A program made the position numbers and the translations under genes. A stretch of DNA of 64,000 nt. Origin: Xanthobacteraceae bacterium (GTDB taxonomy: Bacteria; Pseudomonadota; Alphaproteobacteria; Rhizobiales; Xanthobacteraceae). Position 1 is the stretch's first letter; each line of letters begins with the position of its first letter. The stretch covers positions 453,204-517,203 of the forward strand of contig JAHBZB010000002.1 of assembly GCA_019635635.1 (NCBI GenBank). The letters are read 5' to 3'. The notes beneath the pieces are model-generated. The model made no database searches. It was not told where the DNA came from and was given only the letters and a program-made list of their open reading frames with translations. This document shows positions 1 through 9,667 of this stretch, piece after piece.

Positions 1-146
1 GCGACCCGCTGGAACAAATCGCCCGAGGGCTTGAGCGCGGCCTTGGAGGCCGTCCCGAATTCCAGATCCTCATCGGTAATCACTACTAGAGTACCGTTGA
101 CGGGGGCCTTCAGGTCGGAGATGACAATCTTAGGTGAAATGGCCAT
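1..146 (-). CDS. pepA: Leucyl aminopeptidase, N-terminal fragment (cut by window edge)
   Basis: Only the first 48 codons are present; the gene runs off the left edge. The frame begins at an ATG at 146 and reads MAISPKIVISDLKAPVNG, followed by a stretch containing GTLVVITDEDLEFG. This resembles the N-terminal macro-like domain of M17 leucyl aminopeptidases (PepA), which release N-terminal residues from peptides in the cytoplasm using two metal ions. The catalytic domain lies outside the window. A pepA gene divergent from lptF is the usual arrangement in Rhizobiales and other proteobacteria, and that synteny carries much of the identification. The 153-bp gap to lptF should hold both divergent promoters. 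Confidence 0.7.
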   Translation of the reverse strand, partial: MAISPKIVISDLKAPVNGTLVVITDEDLEFGTASKAALKPSGDLFQRV

Positions 147-299
147 TTCGAAGTCCGTTAAGGGATTGATGGGACAGTAATAACCGAGGATTTTTTGCGG
201 GGCGAGCGCCCCCTGAAAGCCTCAATTTCCGGCCACTTTCTGCCGGTCAATTCAGTAGGGGGCGGCCGCGATTCTGGGGTGAGAATCGAAGCCGAGTGT

Positions 300-1463
300 A
301 TGACGCGAATGGGGCGGCTCGACCGGTATTTGTTCTCGACTGCTGCTATCGCGTTTGTCGCGGTGCTTGGAAGCCTTACCACGATGGTCTGGCTGACGCA
401 GGTGCTGCGCCGCTTCGATCTGTTGGCGACGCAGGGACAGTCGCTGTTCGTCTTCGTCACCGTGACGCTGCTCGCACTGCCGATGCTGATGCTCGTGATC
501 GCGCCGATCGCGCTCTTCATCGCGATCCTGTTCACGCTGAACCGCCTTTCCGCCGACTCCGAACTGATCGTCATGAACGCCGCCGGCGTCAGCCGCTGGC
601 GCGTATTCCGCCCGCTGTTCGCGCTCACCATGATCGTCGCAACCTTGTCGGTGCTGGTCAGCGCCGAAGTCGGGCCCTGGACCTTGCGCACGTTGCGCCA
701 GCAGATCGCGAAAGTGAACGCGGACATCGTCTCGAACGTCGCGGTGCCCGGCCGTTTCGTGCAGATCGAACGCGGCCTCACCTTCCACGTCCGCGAGCGC
801 GGGCCCAACGGGCTGATGCTCGGGATCTTCGTCTATGACGGCCGCAATCCGGAAAACGAAACCACCTATCTCGCCGAACGCGGCCGCATCGCCCAATCGG
901 ACAAGGGCGCCTATCTCGTGCTCGATCAGGGCCTGATGCAGCGGCGGCAGGGCGCGAACAAAACGCCGAACTTCGTCGAGTTTCAGCGCTACGCCTTCGA
1001 CATGTCGCAGCTAACCTCGAACCAGAACGTGATTTATCGCGCGACCGACCGCACGCTCTACGACCTCGTCACGGCCAACGAGACCGACGAGATGTACAAG
1101 CAGGATCCCGGCCGCTTCCGCGCCGAGTTGCACAAGCGCCTGTCCTCGCCGCTATTCCCGATCGCGGCCTTCATTCTCGCCTTCGCCTTCCTCGGCGAAG
1201 CGCGCACCACGCGGCAGAGCCGCGGCCTCGCGATGGCGGGCGCGGCGGGCGCATTCGCAATCGTGGAAATTCTCGGCTTCGGCACGCAAGGCTTCGTCGC
1301 GAAGAATGCGTCGCTGACGCCGATCACCTATCTCGTGCCGCTCGCGGGAATCGGCTACGGCCTGCTCCTGATCTCCGGCTTCGTGCAACTTCGGGTGCCG
1401 GCATTCCTTCAACAAATCGCAGACCTCGTTGCCGCGCGGTTTGACCGGTTGAAAACGGCGTAA
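300..1463 (+). CDS. lptF: LPS export ABC transporter permease LptF
   Basis: One of the two inner-membrane permeases that, with LptB ATPases, extract lipopolysaccharide from the inner membrane and push it along the LptC-LptA-LptD bridge. The predicted protein (388 aa) has the YjgP/YjgQ layout: a short N-terminal segment (MGRLDRYLF) leading into three N-terminal membrane helices, a periplasmic beta-jellyroll of about 150 residues, and three C-terminal helices. The reading frame is open back to 195, but family alignment supports starting at the ATG at 300 or the one at 309. It is followed after 3 bp by lptG and then by lptD, so the LPS export genes sit together. Confidence 0.92.
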   Translation: MTRMGRLDRYLFSTAAIAFVAVLGSLTTMVWLTQVLRRFDLLATQGQSLFVFVTVTLLALPMLMLVIAPIALFIAILFTLNRLSADSELIVMNAAGVSRWRVFRPLFALTMIVATLSVLVSAEVGPWTLRTLRQQIAKVNADIVSNVAVPGRFVQIERGLTFHVRERGPNGLMLGIFVYDGRNPENETTYLAERGRIAQSDKGAYLVLDQGLMQRRQGANKTPNFVEFQRYAFDMSQLTSNQNVIYRATDRTLYDLVTANETDEMYKQDPGRFRAELHKRLSSPLFPIAAFILAFAFLGEARTTRQSRGLAMAGAAGAFAIVEILGFGTQGFVAKNASLTPITYLVPLAGIGYGLLLISGFVQLRVPAFLQQIADLVAARFDRLKTA

Positions 1464-1466
1464 GTC

Positions 1467-2573
1467 ATGGTCGCGTTCGGTATGTTAGGTCGCTATTTCG
1501 GCCGCCGTTTTCTGACGGCGGTCGCGATCGCGTTCCTGACCTGCGTTGCGCTGATCGCCGTCGTCGATTTCTTCGAACTCACGCGCCGCTTCGGCGACCG
1601 CGCCGACGGCTCAGTATGGCAGGTCGGCTATCTCGTGGCGCTGCGCCTGCCCTCCTTCACCGAACAGATGCTGCCCTTCGCGACCCTGATCGGCGCGATG
1701 TCGGCGTTCCTCGCGCTCTCGCGCCGTCTCGAATTCGTGGTCGCGCGCGCCTCCGGAATTTCCGCGTGGCAGTTCATCGGCAGCGCGGTCGCGATCGCGC
1801 TCGCGCTCGGCTTCTTCGCCACCACCGTCTACAATCCGGTCTCGGCCTCGCTCAAGGAAACCGCCGACCGGATCGAAGCCGAACTTCTCGCGGCGCGCAC
1901 CGCGGCGGTTCCGGCCAAGGAAGAGGAAGCGCCGCGCAACATCTGGGTACGCCAGCGCAGTGACACCGGCCAGGCGATCATCAACGCGCAGGCCGTGAGC
2001 AATAAGGGACAAACGCTTTCGGGCGTGCGCGTCTTCACCTTCGACGGCAAGGGCGAATTCGCCGAACGCATCGAAGCGAAGACCGCGGACCTCGAGCCGG
2101 GAGCGTGGCGGCTCACCTCCGTCGAAATCTTCTCGCCGACCGCGGGACCGAAGAAGCTCGAAACCTATCGCGTTGGCACGAGCCTCACACCAGATCAGGT
2201 GCGCGGCAATTTCGCGAGCGCCGACGCGCTGTCGTTCTGGGAATTGCCGGGCGCAATCGAACTCGTGCAGGCCGCCGGACTTTCGGCCGCGCGCTATGAA
2301 ATCCAGTATCAGTTGCTGCTCGCGCGGCCATTCCTGCTCGCGACCATGGTGGTGATCGCAGCGGCCGTGAGCCTGCGCGTGTTCCGGCTCGGCGGCGTCG
2401 GCAAGATGGTGACGATCGGCGTGCTCTCGGGCTTCATGCTCTATGTCGCCGGTCAGCTTTCCGAGCAACTCGGCCAAGGCGGCTTCCTCAATCCGATCGT
2501 CGCCGGATGGCTGCCGGTGGTGTGCGCCGGGATGATTGGCTGCTCCGTTCTCCTGCATCAGGAGGACGGCTAG
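1467..2573 (+). CDS. lptG: LPS export ABC transporter permease LptG
   Basis: The partner permease of LptF in the LptB2FG transporter. The protein (368 aa) has the same architecture: N-terminal helices (MLGRYFGRRFLTAVAIAF...), a periplasmic beta-jellyroll domain roughly between residues 125 and 265, and C-terminal helices (LLARPFLLATMVVIAAAVSL onward). The start at 1467 lies 3 bp after the lptF stop; an ATG five codons later (1482) is an alternative. The stop codon directly abuts the lptD start, which implies tight translational coupling of permease and outer-membrane translocon. Confidence 0.92.
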   Translation: MVAFGMLGRYFGRRFLTAVAIAFLTCVALIAVVDFFELTRRFGDRADGSVWQVGYLVALRLPSFTEQMLPFATLIGAMSAFLALSRRLEFVVARASGISAWQFIGSAVAIALALGFFATTVYNPVSASLKETADRIEAELLAARTAAVPAKEEEAPRNIWVRQRSDTGQAIINAQAVSNKGQTLSGVRVFTFDGKGEFAERIEAKTADLEPGAWRLTSVEIFSPTAGPKKLETYRVGTSLTPDQVRGNFASADALSFWELPGAIELVQAAGLSAARYEIQYQLLLARPFLLATMVVIAAAVSLRVFRLGGVGKMVTIGVLSGFMLYVAGQLSEQLGQGGFLNPIVAGWLPVVCAGMIGCSVLLHQEDG

Positions 2574-5060
2574 ATGTTCGCGCGTTCCGCCCGCATGTCA
2601 GGCGCGTCTTCGCTCGGCCGGCTTTTCAGCTGCGCCGGGTTTGCGCTGCTATGGGCAGTCTCGTTCGGCGTGCTGGCGGGCATCGCCGGCGCGCAAACCT
2701 TGCCGAAGCAAATTCCGCAATCGCAATCGGCCGAGCCCTCGCTCACCAAGCGGTTCCTGAAGCAGAAGAACAAACGCGACCCGAACGCGAAGATGCTCGT
2801 GACGGCAAACGAGATGATCTACGACTACAAGAACAACAAGGTTCATGCAGTCGGCGGCGTGCAGATCTATTACGACGGCGGCGTGCTGGAAGCGGACAAG
2901 GTCACCTATGACCGCGTCTCGAACAAGATGTTCGCCGAAGGCAACGTCCGCTACAAGGCCAAGGACGGCAACGTCATCCACGCCAACGCGCTCGACATGA
3001 CGCAGGACTTCCGCGAAGCCTTCGTCGATTCGATGCTGGTGGAGACGCCGCAGCGCACGCGCTTCGCGGCATCGCGCGCCGACCGCACCGAAGGCAACAT
3101 CACCGTCTTCTCGAATGGCGTCTATACGGCGTGCGAACCTTGCCGCGACGACCCGAAGAAGCCGCCGCTGTGGCAGGTGAAAGCCGCGCGCATCATTCAC
3201 AACGAAGGCGAGCGCAAAATCTATTACGAGAACGGAACGCTCGAGATTCTCGGCTATCCGGTCGCCTATCTGCCGTTCTTCTACCACCCCGACCCGACGG
3301 TGAAGCGTCAGTCCGGCTTCCTGCCGCCGCACGTATATTCGAACAACCGCACCGGGATCGGCATCGAGGTGCCTTACTTCTGGTCGATCGCGCCGAACAT
3401 GGATGCGACCGTCGCGATGGTGCCGTTCACGCGGCAAGGGCTGCTTGCGAAAGCCGAATTCCGCCACCGGCTCGCCGACGGCGCCTATCTCATTCGCGCG
3501 GCGGGCATCAATCAAACGGATCCGCAGGCGTTCGGCGTGCTCTCGGGCAATCGCGACTTCCGCGGCGTGCTGGAAGCGAGCGGCGAATTCAACATCAACC
3601 GCCGCTGGGTCTGGGGTTTCGATGGCGCGCTGCTTTCCGACAAGTCGGTGCTCAACGATTATCACCTCGAAAAGCAGCTTACCCAGGCGACCGAACGGAC
3701 GTCGCAAATCTACCTGATCGGCCAGAAGGACCGCTCGTATTTCGACATGCGCGCGATCAGTTTCTACGGCCTGTCCGAGCTCGACGTGAACAACCAGTTG
3801 CCGATCATCCATCCGGTGATCGATTACTCGTACTTCTTCGGCAATCCGATCTTCGGCGGCGAGCTTTCCTACAAGATCAACTTCACCAGCCTCTCGCGGC
3901 AGGAAGCTGATTTTGCGCCGATCAGCAAGCTTGCAGCCTTCGCGACCAACGCAGCCGGCAACTCGGATACCTCGCGCTGTCTTGCGACCGCAGCCACGCC
4001 CGCAACCTGTCTCGTGCGCGGCCTGCCCGGCGACTATTCGCGCTTCTCGGCGCAACTCGACTGGCGCCGCACGATCACCAGCGACATCACCGGCATCCAG
4101 TTCACGCCATTCGCACGCATGCGCGCAGACGCGGCCTCGGTCAGCATCGACCCGACCACGAACATCTCGAACTTCGTCACCCCCGGCAGCAACGAGCTGA
4201 TCCGCGCGATGCCGGCGGTCGGCATGGAAGTGCGCTGGCCGTTCATCTCCGTGCATTCTTGGGGCACGCAGACGCTCGAGCCGATCGTGCAGACGATCTT
4301 CCGCCCGAACGAAACCAAGATCGGCCTGTTCCCGAACGAAGACGCGCAGAGCCTCGTGTTCGACGACACCAACCTGTTCGCGATCGATAAATATTCCGGC
4401 TACGACCGCGTCGAAGGCGGCTCGCGCGTCAACTACGGCTTGCAATACACCGCGAACGTGCATCGCTACGGCATGGTCAACGTGCTGTTCGGCCAGTCCT
4501 ACCAGATGTTCGGGCAGAACTCGTATTCGATCGCCGATATGGCCAATACCGGCCTGAACTCGGGCCTCGAAGACCGCGCCTCGGATTACGTTTCGCGCAT
4601 CTACTTCCAGCCCACGGGGCGCTTCTCGTTCGTCACGCGCTTCCGCTTCGACAAGGACGATCTGTCGATCCGCCGCTTCGAGGCTGAAACCACTTCACGT
4701 TGGGACCGCCTGACGCTCTCGACGATCTATGCGCGCTATGAGGCGCAGCCGGAAATCGGATTCCTCGAGCGCCGCCACGGCATCTATCAGACCGCGACAT
4801 ACAAATTCCACGACTATTGGAGCCTGACCGGCGGCGTGCGCTACGACCTGGAGCGCGGCAAGATCGATTTCGGTACGCTCGGCATCACCTATACCGACGA
4901 ATGTATCGCGATTTCGGCGGTCTATGTCGCCGACTACACCAACATCATCACCTCTACGGCAGTGCAGAAATTCCTGGTGCGTGTGAACCTGCGGACGCTC
5001 GGCGAGACCGGGTTCAAGCAGAACCTCGGCAGCCAGGTTACCAGCGCTTCCGGCAACTAA
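2574..5060 (+). CDS. lptD: LPS-assembly protein LptD, outer-membrane LPS translocon
   Basis: LptD (Imp/OstA) inserts LPS into the outer leaflet together with the lipoprotein LptE. The protein (828 aa, normal for the family) begins with a signal peptide ending near AGA-Q at about residue 41. An OstA/LptA-like beta-jellyroll domain follows (about 70-180: MLVTANEMIYDYKNNKV...), then a large beta-barrel domain. A CEPC pair sits at the jellyroll/barrel boundary (about 187-190) and one Cys near the C-terminus (about 777, in TDECIA). These are candidates for the interdomain disulfide that is essential in Escherichia coli LptD. The gene starts immediately after the lptG stop. Confidence 0.93.
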   Translation: MFARSARMSGASSLGRLFSCAGFALLWAVSFGVLAGIAGAQTLPKQIPQSQSAEPSLTKRFLKQKNKRDPNAKMLVTANEMIYDYKNNKVHAVGGVQIYYDGGVLEADKVTYDRVSNKMFAEGNVRYKAKDGNVIHANALDMTQDFREAFVDSMLVETPQRTRFAASRADRTEGNITVFSNGVYTACEPCRDDPKKPPLWQVKAARIIHNEGERKIYYENGTLEILGYPVAYLPFFYHPDPTVKRQSGFLPPHVYSNNRTGIGIEVPYFWSIAPNMDATVAMVPFTRQGLLAKAEFRHRLADGAYLIRAAGINQTDPQAFGVLSGNRDFRGVLEASGEFNINRRWVWGFDGALLSDKSVLNDYHLEKQLTQATERTSQIYLIGQKDRSYFDMRAISFYGLSELDVNNQLPIIHPVIDYSYFFGNPIFGGELSYKINFTSLSRQEADFAPISKLAAFATNAAGNSDTSRCLATAATPATCLVRGLPGDYSRFSAQLDWRRTITSDITGIQFTPFARMRADAASVSIDPTTNISNFVTPGSNELIRAMPAVGMEVRWPFISVHSWGTQTLEPIVQTIFRPNETKIGLFPNEDAQSLVFDDTNLFAIDKYSGYDRVEGGSRVNYGLQYTANVHRYGMVNVLFGQSYQMFGQNSYSIADMANTGLNSGLEDRASDYVSRIYFQPTGRFSFVTRFRFDKDDLSIRRFEAETTSRWDRLTLSTIYARYEAQPEIGFLERRHGIYQTATYKFHDYWSLTGGVRYDLERGKIDFGTLGITYTDECIAISAVYVADYTNIITSTAVQKFLVRVNLRTLGETGFKQNLGSQVTSASGN

Positions 5061-5165
5061 CGGGAGCGATTGCCTCGTCCCATTGCCGCCACAGGCAGCC
5101 CGCATAGTCATTTCCGGGCGATGTGCGGTACAATTCCGGAAACGATAAGCGCGACTACGCCAGAT

Positions 5166-6101
5166 ATGCCCAGGATCAACCCGACCCGCCTCCAGATAAT
5201 TTTCGCCGCCGCCGCCCTGCTGTTCGCAGCCGCGGCGAGCCTGCCCACGCCGGCCAAGGCCCAGGTCGTCGCGCTCGTGAACGGCGAGCCGATCACGGTG
5301 CTCGACGTTGCCGAGCGCCTGAAGCTCCACCGCGGCTCGGGCAAGACCGTCAGCAAGAAGGAAGTGCTCGAGGAACTGGTCGAGTACAAGCTGAAGCTGC
5401 AAATCGCCGAGCGCGGCGGCGTCAGCCTCACGAACTCGGAAGTGGACCGCGCTTACGGAAGCATCGCGGCGCGATCGGGTCGCACGCTGGAGCAGTTCGA
5501 GCAGGCGCTACGCCAGGGCGGCATCGATCCGAACCGCCTGAAGGCCCGCGTCAAGGCCGACCTCGCCTGGCAGAAATACATTCAGGCGAACTCCGCCAAC
5601 GTCATCGTGCGCGACGCCGATCTCGTCGCCGCGATGAACCAGCGCGGGCAGACCCTGCATCTGAAATCGATTCAATACACGATGCAGCAGGTGATCTTCG
5701 TGGTGAGACGCAATGCGCCAGTGACCGTGAAGCAGGCGCGGCTGAAGGAAGCCGAATCCCTGCGCAGCCGCGTTACGTCGTGCAGTCAGGTTCAGCAACT
5801 CGCGCACGAATACAAGGAAGTCGTGGTGAAGACGCCATTGCGGCGCTTCTCGAGCGATCTCTCGCCCGCGTTGCAGAAGCTTTTGGAAACGCTCCCCGAT
5901 GGCCGCATGACGCCGCCGGAAGTCACGGTCAACGGCATCGAGGTGGTCGCGATCTGCGACCGCAAGGAAGTTCCGGCGGATGTTTCGTCGAACCGCGAAC
6001 TCCGCAACGAATTGCTCGGCCAACGGGTACAGAACTACGAGAAACGCATTCTCGACAAGATGCGGCAGACCTCGATCATCCGGTATATCGGCGAGCCCTG
6101 A
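5166..6101 (+). CDS. surA: SurA-like periplasmic chaperone / peptidyl-prolyl isomerase
   Basis: Predicted periplasmic chaperone for outer-membrane proteins. The frame is open from 5070, but the ATG at 5166 starts a clear signal peptide (MPRINPTRLQIIFAAAALLF, cleavage near AKA-Q). The mature N-terminus (VVALVNGEPITVLDVAERLK) is the typical SurA_N opening, and the C-terminal half resembles a divergent parvulin domain. At 311 aa it is shorter than Escherichia coli SurA (about 430 aa), which has two parvulin domains; this one seems to have one degenerate copy. The position between lptD and pdxA-rsmA matches the classical lptD-surA-pdxA-rsmA order. The stop overlaps the pdxA start by one base (TGATG). 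Confidence 0.85.
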   Translation: MPRINPTRLQIIFAAAALLFAAAASLPTPAKAQVVALVNGEPITVLDVAERLKLHRGSGKTVSKKEVLEELVEYKLKLQIAERGGVSLTNSEVDRAYGSIAARSGRTLEQFEQALRQGGIDPNRLKARVKADLAWQKYIQANSANVIVRDADLVAAMNQRGQTLHLKSIQYTMQQVIFVVRRNAPVTVKQARLKEAESLRSRVTSCSQVQQLAHEYKEVVVKTPLRRFSSDLSPALQKLLETLPDGRMTPPEVTVNGIEVVAICDRKEVPADVSSNRELRNELLGQRVQNYEKRILDKMRQTSIIRYIGEP

Positions 6102-7084
6102 TGCTTCCGCTCGCCCTGACCCTCGGCGAGCCCGCCGGTATCGGCCCCGATCTCGCGATTCAACTTTGGTCCGAGCGCAAGGCGCGGAAGCTGCCGCCTT
6201 TCTTTCTCGTCGCCGACCCGGCCTTCATTGCGGGCCGTGCGAATGCACTCAAGCTCGACATCCCCATCGGCATTTGCGAGCCGGAGGAAACGGCGAAGCG
6301 CTTTGACGACGCACTCCTTCTCATCGACCCCGGCGCAGTTGCGACCGCGGCACCCGGCAAACCCGACGCGTCGAGCGCAAACGCCGCGCGCGCATCCATC
6401 GACCTTGCCGTCAGGCTCGTGCAACGGAAACGCGCAGCGGCAGTCGTGACCAATCCAATTGCAAAGCACGTGATGCAGGCCGGCGGCTTCGCTTTCCCAG
6501 GCCATACCGAATATCTCGCGCATTTGAGCAACGCGCCGCGTCCGGTCATGCTGATCTGGAGCGAGGAACTCGCCGTCATTCCGATCACGATACACATGCC
6601 GCTTTGCGACGTACCGGAGGCGCTATCGACCGGGCTGATCGTGGAAAGCGCACGCATCGCGGCGCGCGACTATCGCGAGAAATTCGGCGTCAAGAATCCG
6701 CGGCTCGCGGTTTGCGGCCTCAATCCGCATGCCGGCGAAGAAGGCACGATCGGGCGCGAAGACATCGAGATCATCGCGCCCGCGATCCGCGCGCTGCGCG
6801 ACGAAGGCATCGAGGCGAGCGGGCCGCATCCGGCCGACAGCCTGTTTCACGAACACGCCCGCAAATATTACGACGTGGCGCTCGGCATGTATCACGATCA
6901 GGTGCTGGCACCCGTGAAGGCACTCGCTTTCGACCGCGCCGTGAACGTGACACTCGGCCTGCCCTTCGTGCGTACCTCGCCCGACCACGGCACCGCGTTC
7001 GATCTCGCGGGCAGCGGTACGGCAAATCCGTCTTCGCTCGAAGCGGCGCTGAAGCTCGCGGCGCGTCTTTCCGCAAACGCATGA
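6101..7084 (+). CDS. pdxA: 4-hydroxythreonine-4-phosphate dehydrogenase PdxA
   Basis: Oxidises 4-phosphohydroxy-L-threonine with NAD(P)+ in the DXP-dependent pyridoxal phosphate pathway. The protein (327 aa) shows the family landmarks: [12 protein letters not shown] at the N-terminus, GHTEYLA, the NPHAGE-G-IG-ED motif, [21 protein letters not shown] and a C-terminal [13 protein letters not shown]. These include the histidines that bind the active-site divalent metal. The ATG at 6101 overlaps the surA stop and the stop overlaps the rsmA start (ATGA), so surA, pdxA and rsmA look translationally coupled. Confidence 0.95.
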   Translation: MLPLALTLGEPAGIGPDLAIQLWSERKARKLPPFFLVADPAFIAGRANALKLDIPIGICEPEETAKRFDDALLLIDPGAVATAAPGKPDASSANAARASIDLAVRLVQRKRAAAVVTNPIAKHVMQAGGFAFPGHTEYLAHLSNAPRPVMLIWSEELAVIPITIHMPLCDVPEALSTGLIVESARIAARDYREKFGVKNPRLAVCGLNPHAGEEGTIGREDIEIIAPAIRALRDEGIEASGPHPADSLFHEHARKYYDVALGMYHDQVLAPVKALAFDRAVNVTLGLPFVRTSPDHGTAFDLAGSGTANPSSLEAALKLAARLSANA

Positions 7085-7935
7085 GCCAGATCGACGATCT
7101 GCCGCCGCTGCGCGACGTCATCCGCAAGCATGACTTGTGGGCCAAGAAATCGCTCGGCCAGAACTTCCTGCTCGATCTCAACCTGACTTCGCGCATCGCG
7201 CGCGCGGGCGGACCGCTCGAAGGCGTCACCGTGATCGAAGTCGGCCCCGGCCCCGGCGGACTGACGCGCGCACTGCTCGCCGAAGGTGCTTCCCGTGTAA
7301 TTGCGATCGAGCGCGACCAGCGTTGCGTTGCGGCCCTGAAAGAAATTTCGACGCATTATCCGGGCAGGCTCGATATCGTCGAAGACGATGCGCTCACCTT
7401 CGATCCGCGCCCGCTGGTGAGCGGCGCGAAGACCCGCGTCGTCGCGAACCTGCCCTACAATATCGCGACCGCGCTGCTCGTCGACTGGCTGACGCTTGAG
7501 CCTTGGCCGCCGTATTACGACTCGCTGATCCTGATGTTTCAACGCGAGGTCGCGGAAAGGATCGTCGCGACACACGGGGACGATGCTTACGGAAGACTGG
7601 GCGTGCTTGCCGGGTGGCGTTCCGCAGCGCGGATTTTGTTTGACGTCGCGCCCAGCGCATTCGTGCCGCCGCCGAAAGTAACGTCTTCCGTCGTGCAGAT
7701 CGTTCCGCGTGTCGAACCGCTCGCATGCGACGCAAGAATGCTGGGCCGTGTCACGGCCGCCGCTTTCGGGCAGCGCCGCAAGATGCTACGCCAAAGCCTG
7801 CGCTCGCTCGGAATCGACGCCGCGGCACTTCTCGCCGCTGCGGAAATCGAACCGACGAAGCGCGCGGAAGAAATTCCGGTCGAAGGTTTTGTGCGGCTCG
7901 CGAATATCTTCGCAGCGCTGGGGAATAAAGAATGA
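7081..7935 (+). CDS. rsmA: 16S rRNA (adenine1518/1519-N6,N6)-dimethyltransferase
   Basis: RsmA (KsgA) dimethylates A1518 and A1519 of 16S rRNA late in 30S assembly; loss gives kasugamycin resistance. The protein (284 aa) has the [10 protein letters not shown] opening, the SAM-binding motif [14 protein letters not shown] and the catalytic NLPYNIA motif, with the expected small C-terminal helical domain. The ATG at 7081 overlaps the pdxA stop. The frame is open further upstream but only the part from 7081 resembles the family. Confidence 0.96.
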   Translation: MSQIDDLPPLRDVIRKHDLWAKKSLGQNFLLDLNLTSRIARAGGPLEGVTVIEVGPGPGGLTRALLAEGASRVIAIERDQRCVAALKEISTHYPGRLDIVEDDALTFDPRPLVSGAKTRVVANLPYNIATALLVDWLTLEPWPPYYDSLILMFQREVAERIVATHGDDAYGRLGVLAGWRSAARILFDVAPSAFVPPPKVTSSVVQIVPRVEPLACDARMLGRVTAAAFGQRRKMLRQSLRSLGIDAAALLAAAEIEPTKRAEEIPVEGFVRLANIFAALGNKE

Positions 7936-8990
7936 CCAAGATCAAGCGCCAGGTGTTCACCGACTACGGCAAGCCGCTCTGCGAGGAAATCGTCGATGCG
8001 CCCGCGCCGCAAGGCACCGAAGTGCTGGTGCAGGTCGGCCATTGCGGCGTCTGTCATTCCGACATTCATTTGCATGACGGCTATTTTGATCTCGGCGGCG
8101 GCCGCAAGGCGGAGCTTGCTGGCGGGCGCCCGCTTCCGTTTGCGCTCGGTCACGAGATCGAAGGCGAACTGGTCGCGACCGGCCCGGACGCAAGCGGCGT
8201 CACCATCGGCAAGCGCTATGTGATTTATCCCTGGATCGGTTGCGGCGAATGCGCGACCTGCAAGAGCGGCGACGAGCATCTTTGTCCGAAGCCGCGCCAG
8301 ATCGGCATCCAGACGCAGGGCGGCTACGCAACGCACGTGCTGGTGCCGCATCCGAAATATCTTCTGGAATATGACCCGATCCCGCGCGATCTCGCCGGCA
8401 CATATATGTGTTCGGGCGTCACCGCCTATTCCGCGATCGCGAAACTTGGGAGCCTCGCGGAGCGCGGACCCGCGCTCATCATCGGGCTCGGCGGCGTCGG
8501 CATGATGGGATTTTCGTTTCTCAAAGCGCGCTCGCGGCACAAGCCGATCGTGGTCGAGATCGACCCGAAGAAGCGCGAGCACGCGCTTGCGAATGGCGCG
8601 GCGGCCGCGTTCGATCCTTCCGACAAGGCGACGCGCAAGGAAATCGCAGCCGCCTCCGGCGGCGGCGTGCTGGGCGCGATCGATTTCGTCGGCTCGGATA
8701 AATCCGCGGCACTCGGTTTCGGTGCGCTCGCCAAAGGCGGATCGCTCGTGATCGCGGGATTGATCGGCGGAGAAATGCCGCTTTCCGTGCCGGTGCTGCC
8801 GCTCAAGGGCGTTTCGATCATCGGCAATTATGTAGGCTCGCTCGCCGAAGCGAAGGAAATGCTTGCGCTGGTGCGCGCCGGAAAAGTCGCGCCGATCCCG
8901 GTGAAGACGCGGCCGCTTAGCGAGGCCGACGCAGCACTCCGCGATTTGCGCGAAGGCCGCACCATCGGACGTACGGTGCTGGTGCCTTAA
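7932..8990 (+). CDS. Zinc-dependent alcohol dehydrogenase (MDR superfamily)
   Basis: A medium-chain dehydrogenase (352 aa). The catalytic zinc site is visible as [13 protein letters not shown] and [12 protein letters not shown], and the structural zinc lobe as [16 protein letters not shown]. The nucleotide-binding turn is [14 protein letters not shown]. It presumably oxidises an alcohol or reduces an aldehyde with NAD(P)H; the substrate cannot be deduced. Its ATG overlaps the rsmA stop (ATGA), so it is read with the lptF-rsmA run although the metabolic link is not obvious. It converges on gmk and the two genes share a TTAA, giving overlapping stops. Confidence 0.85.
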   Translation: MTKIKRQVFTDYGKPLCEEIVDAPAPQGTEVLVQVGHCGVCHSDIHLHDGYFDLGGGRKAELAGGRPLPFALGHEIEGELVATGPDASGVTIGKRYVIYPWIGCGECATCKSGDEHLCPKPRQIGIQTQGGYATHVLVPHPKYLLEYDPIPRDLAGTYMCSGVTAYSAIAKLGSLAERGPALIIGLGGVGMMGFSFLKARSRHKPIVVEIDPKKREHALANGAAAAFDPSDKATRKEIAAASGGGVLGAIDFVGSDKSAALGFGALAKGGSLVIAGLIGGEMPLSVPVLPLKGVSIIGNYVGSLAEAKEMLALVRAGKVAPIPVKTRPLSEADAALRDLREGRTIGRTVLVP

Positions 8991-9667
8991 AGCTTCGCCT
9001 GCAATTTCTTCGCGAAGGCCTCGACCCCGGTGCGGCGAACACGCTTCATGCGCTCGGCCTGCAGGATCGAGTGGATGTCGGCGAAGGCCGCATCGAGATC
9101 GTCGTTGATGACGACGTAATCGTATTCGCCCCAGCGCTTCAATTCGTGCTTGGCGGTCTCAAGCCGCTTCTTGATCGTCATTTCGTCTTCCGCCGCGCGG
9201 CGGCGGATGCGCTTTTTCATCTCGGCGATCGACGGCGGGAGGATGAAGATGCTGACGACATCGGACGACGCCTTTTTATAAAGCTGGCGCGTGCCCTGAT
9301 AGTCGATGTCGAACAGAATGTCCTTGCCCTTCGCGATCGCCTTTTCGACCGGCTTCGCGGGCGTACCGTAATAATTGCCGTGGACTTCGGCCCATTCAAG
9401 CAATTCGCCTTGATCGCGCATGCGCTCGAATTCTTCGCGGGACTTGAAATGATAATGCACGCCCTCGACCTCGCTCGGGCGGCGCGGCCGCGTCGTCACC
9501 GAGATCGAAAGCTCGATGTTCTCTTCCTTCTGCACCAGGAGTCGCGTGAGCGTGGTCTTTCCCGCGCCCGATGGCGAGGACAGCACGAACATCAGCCCGC
9601 GGCGGGCGAGCTTCTCGCGGCGCACGCCGTTCTTCTTTTTCGCCGCCGGTTTTTTCTTCTTACTCAA
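8987..9667 (-). CDS. gmk: Guanylate kinase
   Basis: Converts GMP and ATP to GDP and ADP, linking guanine nucleotide synthesis to GTP and dGTP pools. The P-loop SSPSGAGKTT and the GMP-binding segment RPRRPSEVEGVHYHF are intact, and the length (226 aa) is slightly above average because of a Lys-rich N-terminal extension (MSKKKKPAAKKKNG). The longest start is a TTG at 9667 that overlaps the yicC stop region by 8 bp. A GTG at 9625 (VRREKLARRGL) is a reasonable alternative that would remove most of the Lys-rich segment. It is the last gene of the minus-strand fab-mltG-yicC run. Confidence 0.93.
   Translation of the reverse strand: MSKKKKPAAKKKNGVRREKLARRGLMFVLSSPSGAGKTTLTRLLVQKEENIELSISVTTRPRRPSEVEGVHYHFKSREEFERMRDQGELLEWAEVHGNYYGTPAKPVEKAIAKGKDILFDIDYQGTRQLYKKASSDVVSIFILPPSIAEMKKRIRRRAAEDEMTIKKRLETAKHELKRWGEYDYVVINDDLDAAFADIHSILQAERMKRVRRTGVEAFAKKLQAKL

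Noticed and set aside
2649..4463. 604-aa minus-strand ORF opposite lptD
   Set aside because: High-GC shadow of lptD; the translation is Arg/Val/Ala/Asp-rich without domain signature.
5070..5165. Upstream extension of the surA-like gene
   Set aside because: The TTG-started extension would hide the signal peptide that begins at 5166.
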